Made by a program: the position numbers and the translations under genes | Shown: positions 1 through 5,715 of the stretch, one piece after another | How positions within the stretch are numbered: position 1 is the stretch's first letter | How the letters are laid out: the number at the start of each line of letters is the position of its first letter | Origin: Actinomycetes bacterium | GTDB taxonomy: Bacteria; Actinomycetota; Acidimicrobiia; Acidimicrobiales; RAAP-2 | Assembly (NCBI GenBank): GCA_021787255.1 | Contig: JAJYMD010000157.1 | Coordinates: 1-10,931 of the forward strand | DNA length: 10,931 nucleotides | Reading direction: 5' to 3' | Notes under the pieces: generated by a model | Database searches by the model: none | What the model was told of the DNA's origin: nothing | What the model saw: only the letters and a program-made list of their open reading frames with translations

Positions 1-43
1 CGCATGACCCCCGGCGTCGCGACGAGCGCCATGCTGGCGACGC

Positions 44-1066
44 ATGATGGACGACCTCGACCTGCTCCTGGCGGCCGCGAAGGCCGCGGACGGCTCGTCG
101 CGCATGGAGTACCGGGACCGCATCGCGGCGTTGGGGCCTGAGGCGGTGCGGCGCCTCGAGCCGTGGCTGCTCGACGAGCGGCTCTGCTACTTCGCCTGCC
201 TCACGATCGCCAAGGCGGCCGGTGCCGACGATGCCCGGAGCGAGGCAGTCGGCGCGCTGACCCGCGTGCGGCCGCGCTGCCCGGCGGCGCTGCGCCCCCT
301 GCTCGATGAGCAGCTCGCGAAGCTCGCCCGGAGACGACCCCGGCCTCACGAGACCGGCACGGAGCCCACGCCCGTCGCCCGGCGGCCGTCTGGGTCCGAG
401 CCCCTCCCGCCGGCCGTCCGCCGCGACGTCGCCGAGTGGGTCGACGATGGCAGTCCCGCGCAGGCGGCTCGCGCGTGGCACCAGGCGCTGTGGCGCCGCG
501 AGTTCCCCGAGCACCGCTCGTGGCTCGACCGGCAGCCGCCGGCGATCGGCCGCGCCGACGTCCGGCCGCTCTGCGTCGACGCCGCCCGCGACGCAACGGG
601 CGCCGAGCGGGCGCTCGTCGCGGTGATGACCTGGGGCGCGATCGACTTCGGCTACCGCTGCAAGTGGACCCGGGACATGCTCGCGACGCCGGACGCGCAC
701 GGGCGGCTCATCGCGGCCGCCACCACGCTCGCCTCGGACGGGCCGCTCGCGGCCTACCGGCGACTCCACCACACGGGCGACTGCCACATCCACCGCCTCG
801 GCGAGTCGTTCATGACCAAATGGCTGTTCTTCTGCCAGCCAGACGGCCAGCCGCTGCGCGCCCTGATCCTCGACTCCGACGTCAACGCCTGGCTCGGCCG
901 GGAGGCGAACCTCGCCTTCAGCCGCGGGCGCGGCACGGAGGCCGGCTACTACGCGTACCTCCGTTCAATGCACGCGTGGGCGAGCGAGCTCGGCTGCGAG
1001 GCCGAGGACGTGGAGCTGTCCATCTTCCGCTGCGAGGCCAGACGCCGGCACAGCGGCTGGTCGTGA
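44..1066 (+). CDS. Helical N-terminal domain plus OGG-fold (8-oxoguanine glycosylase-like) C-terminal domain protein
   Basis: A 340-residue protein of uncertain function. Residues about 20-95 are helical and HEAT-like, with a pattern (YRDRIAALGPEAVRRLEPWL, then an FACLTIAKAAG helix) familiar from N-termini of actinobacterial accessory proteins. A Pro/Arg-rich linker covers about 96-125. The C-terminal half (about 125-335) resembles the OGG-fold family, related to HhH-GPD DNA glycosylases: a WGAIDFGYRCKWTRDML segment near 197-213, then HRLGESFMTKWLFF at 250-263 and LILDSDVNAWL near 274-284. K259 and D277 are candidates for the Lys/Asp pair used by this fold, but this is inference. The frame is closed by TGA at 5-7, so ATG 44 or ATG 47 is the start; no clear Shine-Dalgarno precedes either. 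The gene converges on the restriction operon, so it is a neighbour and not part of that transcript. Glycosylase activity is not established; a DNA-modification sensing role is equally possible. Confidence 0.75.
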   Translation: MMDDLDLLLAAAKAADGSSRMEYRDRIAALGPEAVRRLEPWLLDERLCYFACLTIAKAAGADDARSEAVGALTRVRPRCPAALRPLLDEQLAKLARRRPRPHETGTEPTPVARRPSGSEPLPPAVRRDVAEWVDDGSPAQAARAWHQALWRREFPEHRSWLDRQPPAIGRADVRPLCVDAARDATGAERALVAVMTWGAIDFGYRCKWTRDMLATPDAHGRLIAAATTLASDGPLAAYRRLHHTGDCHIHRLGESFMTKWLFFCQPDGQPLRALILDSDVNAWLGREANLAFSRGRGTEAGYYAYLRSMHAWASELGCEAEDVELSIFRCEARRRHSGWS

Positions 1067-1167
1067 CACCCCGTGTCGGAGCGATCTGAGGACATACCAG
1101 CCTGACGCTGCGGGAGGAGAGGGCTCAGCGAGTGTCCTCGACATCGAGGCGGCCACGGCGCGGTCGG

Positions 1168-1193
1168 CGTGGACCCGTTCGCGACGGTCCACG
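1168..1193. other. 8-bp inverted repeat in the convergent gap (weak terminator candidate)
   Basis: CGTGGACC at 1168-1175 and GGTCCACG at 1186-1193 form a perfect 8-bp stem with a 10-base loop. It lies in the 171-base gap between two convergent genes (stops at 1066 and 1238), where a bidirectional terminator would be expected. No T-run follows on either strand, so it does not meet the rho-independent pattern. A smaller imperfect hairpin (CCTCGA/TCGAGG) lies at 1136-1149. In DNA this rich in G and C such repeats also arise by chance. Confidence 0.3.
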
Positions 1194-1237
1194 GCGACGG
1201 CGTCTAGGGATGGGAGCGCTGGCCGAATCCGCGGTGT

Positions 1238-2104
1238 TCACTCGGTTGCGGACTCACCTGGGATCGCGCTGGGCCACAACGCGTTGATGAAGTCGGCGAC
1301 GGACGCGAGCGCAGCCGCCGAGTTCACCGGGGACGTGAGTCTCCCGGGCGGCGAGTGCGCGATCAGGTTCCGCAGGTCCACGAACACCCGCATCTCGTCG
1401 GGCTCCCACGTGTCCCGCCGCCATCGCTCCCACCAGCGCTCGCGCGCCTCCTCGTCGAGGGCGCCCCAGTCGGCAGGGACGGCGTAGTCCGGCGGATTCA
1501 CCGCCGTCAGCACGGCGTGTCGGATCCCGGCCCCCTTTGCCTGCCACCGGTCCTGGAGCCAGCGCGTCAGCAGACCCTCCTTGTGGGCCCATCGCATGAG
1601 CGCTCGGTAGGACGCGTCGAATGACTGTCCGTCCCGATCGTGGCCGTGACCCACCACGTGCCAGTTCACGCGCCGCGAGAACCGGCCGCGTGAGGAGACC
1701 GCCTCGGCGACAGTGCGGAAGTCCCGCGTCTCCAACGCTGCCCGCTCATCGCCTCGGGCGAACGGCACGACGCCGTCGTAGCGCTCGATGAAGCGCACGC
1801 CAAGCGCTGACTCGGGCAGCAGCCAGGCGGCATCCTCGGCGAGCGTGAAGAACGGGTAGTTGAAGAGGCCGTAGACGTGCAGATCGCGGATGCGCTCGAA
1901 CGACCGCCGCACCTCGACGGGGACACTCTCACCGAGCTCCGCGCGTTCGGTCATCGCTTGCAGGTACGTGGCCGAACCCTCGGGTCGCATCATCGCCTGC
2001 GTCAGCAGGCCTGCGGGGCTGAACCGCGCCGTCAGCGGGTCAGGTCGAGTCAGCTCATCGATCGAGCGAGTAAATCGCGCCGCAGGACCATCGCCCTGGA
2101 TCAA
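1238..2104 (-). CDS. Hypothetical protein with C-terminal RNLIAH (HEPN-like) motif, last gene of the restriction operon
   Basis: I do not recognise this 288-residue protein as a named family. It looks soluble, Trp/Arg-rich and mostly helical, with no signal peptide or membrane segment. The conspicuous element is VDLRNLIAHSPPG near 242-254, where R245-N-L-I-A-H250 matches the Rx4H signature of HEPN ribonucleases, followed by a short helix ending FINALWP. HEPN membership is inferred from that motif and its position in a C-terminal helical region. The start is uncertain. TTG at 2104 is the first normal start codon after the in-frame TGA that overlaps the end of the methyltransferase gene, but no good Shine-Dalgarno precedes it. 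The tandem ATG codons at residues 38-39 are alternatives. It starts 43 bases after the methyltransferase stop on the same strand, so co-transcription is likely. The context suggests a defence accessory, perhaps an RNase toxin or regulator. Confidence 0.72.
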   Translation of the reverse strand: MIQGDGPAARFTRSIDELTRPDPLTARFSPAGLLTQAMMRPEGSATYLQAMTERAELGESVPVEVRRSFERIRDLHVYGLFNYPFFTLAEDAAWLLPESALGVRFIERYDGVVPFARGDERAALETRDFRTVAEAVSSRGRFSRRVNWHVVGHGHDRDGQSFDASYRALMRWAHKEGLLTRWLQDRWQAKGAGIRHAVLTAVNPPDYAVPADWGALDEEARERWWERWRRDTWEPDEMRVFVDLRNLIAHSPPGRLTSPVNSAAALASVADFINALWPSAIPGESATE

Positions 2105-2147
2105 GGGCGGGCCAAGTCCAACAACACCCGTCAGCCTCCAGTCGGGG

Positions 2148-4781
2148 CTAGACCCCGATGACCTTCATGACCTCGTCGCCGTAGTGGTTGATCACCTTCA
2201 CGGCCACCTTCCCTGTGCGCGGCCGCGGGAACGGGCGCGAGATGGTCGAGTTGACCGTAGCCCACGCCTCCTCGCTGATGTCGGCGCGGAGGGCGCGGCG
2301 GAGCTTGTCGTAGGGGTCGTCAGCGCCCGTGAAATAGGCGTGGCGGACGAAGAACGCGTCGCCGTCGTAGCTGGTGTCGAGGAACCAGGCGGCGATGTCG
2401 TCGACCGATGACGAGCGCAGCTCGCCGGTAGTGGGGTCGTAGACGTCGAGGCCGCGGATCTCCACCTCGAGCCGGCCGTCGCCGGCCGGGCGGACGTCGA
2501 TGTCGGGCTCGCCGAAGACCATGAACAGGTTCCCGCTGCCGGTCTTCTTGAGCAGCTCGTCCCCCATCGCGAGGTCGGGGTTCATGCGCGCCTGGAGGAT
2601 GGTGAGGCGGCCCAGGCTGCTGGCCTCCTCGCCCGCCAGCGGGTCGAAGGCGAACCCGCAGACAACGAGCAGGTCCGCGAACCTGACGGCCTCCTTGGCG
2701 GCGTCTCGGACGAGCTCGGGGCCGACGGTGCCGAACTCGGGGCCGATGGCGATCGCGACGGTCCTCGCCTGCCCGGCCTCCGTGTACTCCCCCACCCCCT
2801 GGACGAAGACGCCCGGGTACGGGTCCAGCCGCAGGAACTCGAGCCGCTCGGCGCGCTTCGTATTCTGGATACCGGCGCGGCGGAGGTTGTCGAGGATGGT
2901 CCCGATGAAGCGGCCGGCGTCGAGCGCGGCCGGGATGGCCTCGGCCTCGGCCAGGTCCTCGGGGCCGTCGACGTTGACGCGGTGGGGCGACAGGCTCTCG
3001 ACGGTGAACGGGCCCGACACGCGGACGACCTTGGGGTCCTGGTACGGGCGGTCGAACAGCGTCTCGGAGTCGGCGTGGCGGGCGATGGCGGCGTCGATCT
3101 CGGCGCGCGGCATGCCCTCGCGGATGTCCGGGTTCTGGGCGATCGACTTGAGGGTCACATGCGGGACGCGCTCGTACACGAAGCCGCGACGCACGTCGTT
3201 GGTCGGCCGCTCCATCGTGAGCGATCGGGCGTGCCCGGAGACCTCGGCCTCCTTGCGGACGCCGGCCTCGGAGTCCGCGAGCAGGTAGTACGGGTACTTC
3301 GCCGCCATCAGGCGCGAGCGCGCGAGGGCGAGCGCGACGCGGCTGGTGTCGATCGTGATCCAGCGGCGGCCCCACTGCTCGGCGACGTGGGCCGTGGTAC
3401 CGGAGCCGCACGTCGGGTCGAGGACGAGGTCGCCGGGGTCGGTCGTCATGAGCAGGCAGCGCTCGATGACCTTCGCCGCCGTCTGGACCGCGTAGATCTT
3501 CTCCTCGGTGAAGTTGCCCGTGCCTGTGTCCGTCCAGAGGTTGGTGGGGGCTACGAAGGGGAAGTCATCCGCATACCGGACGTACTGAATGCTGTTCGCT
3601 GCCATGTGCAGGCGATCGGCTGCAAGGAGGTTGGCCATGCCCGCTTCGTTTGTCTTCCAGCGAACCTTCATCGATGGCGTGAACGTACGGTCGCCGATCT
3701 TGACCGGGAACCAGGAGGCCGCTCCTTCGCCCTTCGCGCGCCCCTGACTCTGGCTGGTGATGTTGTCTGGCTTGTAGATGCGGGCACCCGCTGGAAGAGG
3801 CGTGGCGCCGCTGGCCTCCGACGGGGTCATGCCCCGGTAGCTTCCGTCCGGGAGCTTGACCCAGCGGTATCCAGTCCGATCCTCGGTCGGGGCGCTGATC
3901 CAAGGCTGGCGGAACTTCACCGAGTCCGCGTCCCGCGCGTACCAAAGCAGGTAGTCCACCACGCCGGGGAGAAAGTCCCCGGTCCCGCCCGCGGTCTTTC
4001 GGAAGGTGATCTCAGCAAGGATGTTGGCTGGGCCGAAGACCTCGTCGAGCAGGGCCCTGACGAGGTGGACATTCGCGTCGCCAATCTGCACGAAGATCGA
4101 CCCGGAGCCGGTCAGGAGGTCTCGTGCTGCGACCAACCGGTCACGCAGGTACGAAAGGTAGGAGTGGATGCCCAGCTCCCAGGTGTCGCGGTAGGCGCGA
4201 ACCTGCTCCGGCTGGCGGGTGAGGTCCGTGTCCTTCCCGTCGGTAACGTCGCGCTTGCGCGTCGAGACCTGCCAGTTCGAGCCGAACTTGATCCCGTAGG
4301 GCGGGTCGACGTAGATGGCCTGGACCTGGCCCTTGAGGCCCTCCTTCTCGGCGAGGCTGGTCATCACCAGCAGCGAGTCGCCCAGGATCATCCGGTTGGA
4401 CCACTTGCCGGGGTGGCGGTAGAAGTCGACCTTCTCCTCGAACGTGAGGTCCGTGTACGGCGCGAAGAAGCCGAGCTGCTCCTCGGCCTGCCGGCCCTGG
4501 CTCTCGGCGCGCAGCTCTTCGACGAGCGCCAGCGGGTCGATGGTCTCCTGGATGTAGACCGGGACCGCGGGGACCTCGAGGTCGCGGCCGTCCTGCTCGT
4601 CCTTGCCCCTCCAGACGAGCTGCGGGTCGAGGTCGGGGTTCCGGGGGTAGCGCACGATCGCGGGCCTCTTCTCCTCGGGGCGGGCGAACGACTCGAGCTC
4701 GGCGGTGGGGATGTTGGAGCGCGTGTCGCCGGGGTGCGTGGTCGCCCGGACCGGCGTGGCGGGCTTGATCTTCTCAGCCAC
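2148..4781 (-). CDS. Type III-like (beta-class) site-specific DNA methyltransferase, Mod-type
   Basis: An S-adenosylmethionine-dependent DNA methyltransferase of 877 residues, most likely an adenine-N6 enzyme. Catalytic motif IV is DPPYG at 159-163, and the S-adenosylmethionine-binding motif I is DPTCGSG at 455-461. This IV-before-I order defines the beta class used by type III Mod subunits. RMILGDSLLVM near 130-140 is the usual lead-in. Residues about 180-415 between the motifs form the target-recognition region. The protein is longer than a typical Mod of about 600-650 residues: residues about 520-877 form an extra C-terminal domain ending DEVMKVIGV, probably for contact with the helicase subunit (inference). 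The start is GTG at 4781, supported by a GAGGTGA ribosome-binding site six bases from GAGG to the start. It overlaps the Abi gene by 8 bases (GTGGCTGA), implying translational coupling. The DNA of the recognition region is clearly less GC-rich than its flanks. Methylation would protect host DNA from the Res-like protein at 5712-8591. Confidence 0.93.
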   Translation of the reverse strand: MAEKIKPATPVRATTHPGDTRSNIPTAELESFARPEEKRPAIVRYPRNPDLDPQLVWRGKDEQDGRDLEVPAVPVYIQETIDPLALVEELRAESQGRQAEEQLGFFAPYTDLTFEEKVDFYRHPGKWSNRMILGDSLLVMTSLAEKEGLKGQVQAIYVDPPYGIKFGSNWQVSTRKRDVTDGKDTDLTRQPEQVRAYRDTWELGIHSYLSYLRDRLVAARDLLTGSGSIFVQIGDANVHLVRALLDEVFGPANILAEITFRKTAGGTGDFLPGVVDYLLWYARDADSVKFRQPWISAPTEDRTGYRWVKLPDGSYRGMTPSEASGATPLPAGARIYKPDNITSQSQGRAKGEGAASWFPVKIGDRTFTPSMKVRWKTNEAGMANLLAADRLHMAANSIQYVRYADDFPFVAPTNLWTDTGTGNFTEEKIYAVQTAAKVIERCLLMTTDPGDLVLDPTCGSGTTAHVAEQWGRRWITIDTSRVALALARSRLMAAKYPYYLLADSEAGVRKEAEVSGHARSLTMERPTNDVRRGFVYERVPHVTLKSIAQNPDIREGMPRAEIDAAIARHADSETLFDRPYQDPKVVRVSGPFTVESLSPHRVNVDGPEDLAEAEAIPAALDAGRFIGTILDNLRRAGIQNTKRAERLEFLRLDPYPGVFVQGVGEYTEAGQARTVAIAIGPEFGTVGPELVRDAAKEAVRFADLLVVCGFAFDPLAGEEASSLGRLTILQARMNPDLAMGDELLKKTGSGNLFMVFGEPDIDVRPAGDGRLEVEIRGLDVYDPTTGELRSSSVDDIAAWFLDTSYDGDAFFVRHAYFTGADDPYDKLRRALRADISEEAWATVNSTISRPFPRPRTGKVAVKVINHYGDEVMKVIGV

Positions 4782-5715
4782 GGCTCACCTCGGGCTTACT
4801 GATCAGGGCGACGTGCGTCTCCCAGAGGAAGACGCAAAGGGTCGAGGCAGCCCCGGCTGCGAGGCGAGCGTGCCGAGAGGTCAGCCCCCGGCGGGAGGGC
4901 GCATGCCCGTGCCCGCTCCCGTAGGCATTTCGCAGTTCAGCCATCCCCTGCACAACGGTCGCCAGCGAGCCCAAGACCCTCCTGACTGAGTCCGCTGCCT
5001 TGGCTGCGTCGGTGACTTCGTCAGGCACGAGTCGAAGCTGCTTCTGCACGAGGCGCATCAGCTTCGCGATGTCCGCGGAGGTGTCCGCATTCACCGCGCG
5101 GGCCTCTAGGACGGCCCGCAGCGTCGACTCGACTAGTTCTTTCGCCGTCCCGATCGCCAAGGCGGGGTCTCCCTCGATCGCCTGTTCGATCCGACCGATC
5201 TGTCGCTGGATGTACTCAGCATCGAACGTGGTGCGGGCGGCGCGGATGGCCAGCTGTCCCCCAGCCCCGGAGAGGGACAGTTCGACAGCTCCCCAGATCG
5301 GACGCTTGCCGATGCGGTCCTCAATGACGAGCTCGTATCCGTCCGGGCGGAGAGCTTCGTTGAAGGCGTCAGCCAGGCTCTCAGCCTCATCCGTCGCGGG
5401 TCGGACCACGGGATGGATCATCTGGCAGAGGAACTGAAGGAACTTCTCGTCGCCTGTCCCCATGAGGTCGAAACGGGGGTCCGCGAAGATCCAGTCGTTC
5501 TCCCAGTCGTTGTTGTTGATCCGGTGCTGCCAGATGTCTGACTCGGCGTCGTGAAATCGACTGTCGTGAGACGGCAGTTCGGTCAGGTCGAAGACCCGCT
5601 GGAGGAAGGCCACATCGTCGAGGCGACCCGCCCAGTACGTGTCTTCGAGCGAGACGTGGTCGAAGATCTTGCGCCGCGTCTGGCGACGAATGCGGTTGCC
5701 GCTCGCGCCCGTCAT
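4774..5715 (-). CDS. Abortive infection protein, AbiJ-type N-terminal domain with Abi_C C-terminal domain
   Basis: A 313-residue abortive-infection protein. Residues about 10-140 match my recollection of an AbiJ N-terminal domain type: a grLddvaFLqRvfdL pattern, then SRFHDAESDIWQHRINNNDW, DPRFDL, and a MIHPVVRP segment near 99-106. Residues about 190-305 match the Abi_C (abortive infection C-terminus) family: ESTLRAVLEA, then KLMRLVQKQLRL, then the hallmark AELRNAYGSGHG at 259-270, then RHARLAAGAA. R262 and H269 form an Rx6H arrangement, compatible with a HEPN-type RNase site, so RNA cleavage causing growth arrest on phage infection is the likely role (inference). The start is ATG at 5713-5715, whose last two bases form part of the TGA of the upstream helicase gene (ATGA overlap). 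GAGG at 5724-5727 is eight bases upstream. The frame stays open further upstream, but that part lies inside the helicase gene. GC content is well below that of the helicase gene, pointing to separate origin. Confidence 0.88.
   Translation of the reverse strand: MTGASGNRIRRQTRRKIFDHVSLEDTYWAGRLDDVAFLQRVFDLTELPSHDSRFHDAESDIWQHRINNNDWENDWIFADPRFDLMGTGDEKFLQFLCQMIHPVVRPATDEAESLADAFNEALRPDGYELVIEDRIGKRPIWGAVELSLSGAGGQLAIRAARTTFDAEYIQRQIGRIEQAIEGDPALAIGTAKELVESTLRAVLEARAVNADTSADIAKLMRLVQKQLRLVPDEVTDAAKAADSVRRVLGSLATVVQGMAELRNAYGSGHGHAPSRRGLTSRHARLAAGAASTLCVFLWETHVALISKPEVSRG
4785..4791 (-). promoter_or_regulatory. Ribosome-binding site of the methyltransferase gene
   Basis: GAGGTGA on the minus strand, with six bases between GAGG and the GTG start at 4781. 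It lies inside the coding end of the Abi gene. It is the clearest Shine-Dalgarno of the operon and fixes the GTG as the methyltransferase start. Confidence 0.8.

Noticed and set aside
1..43. Possible end of an upstream gene reading into the first gene in frame 1 (open to TGA at 139-141)
   Set aside because: Too little sequence is visible to tell a gene end from chance in this GC-rich DNA.
1136..1149. CCTCGA/TCGAGG hairpin as a terminator
   Set aside because: The repeat leaves only a two-base centre, giving at most a five-pair stem, and there is no T-run.
2982..4802. Plus-strand open frame of 606 residues opposite the methyltransferase
   Set aside because: The composition is antisense-like with no domain signature, while the minus strand carries clear methyltransferase motifs and a ribosome-binding site.
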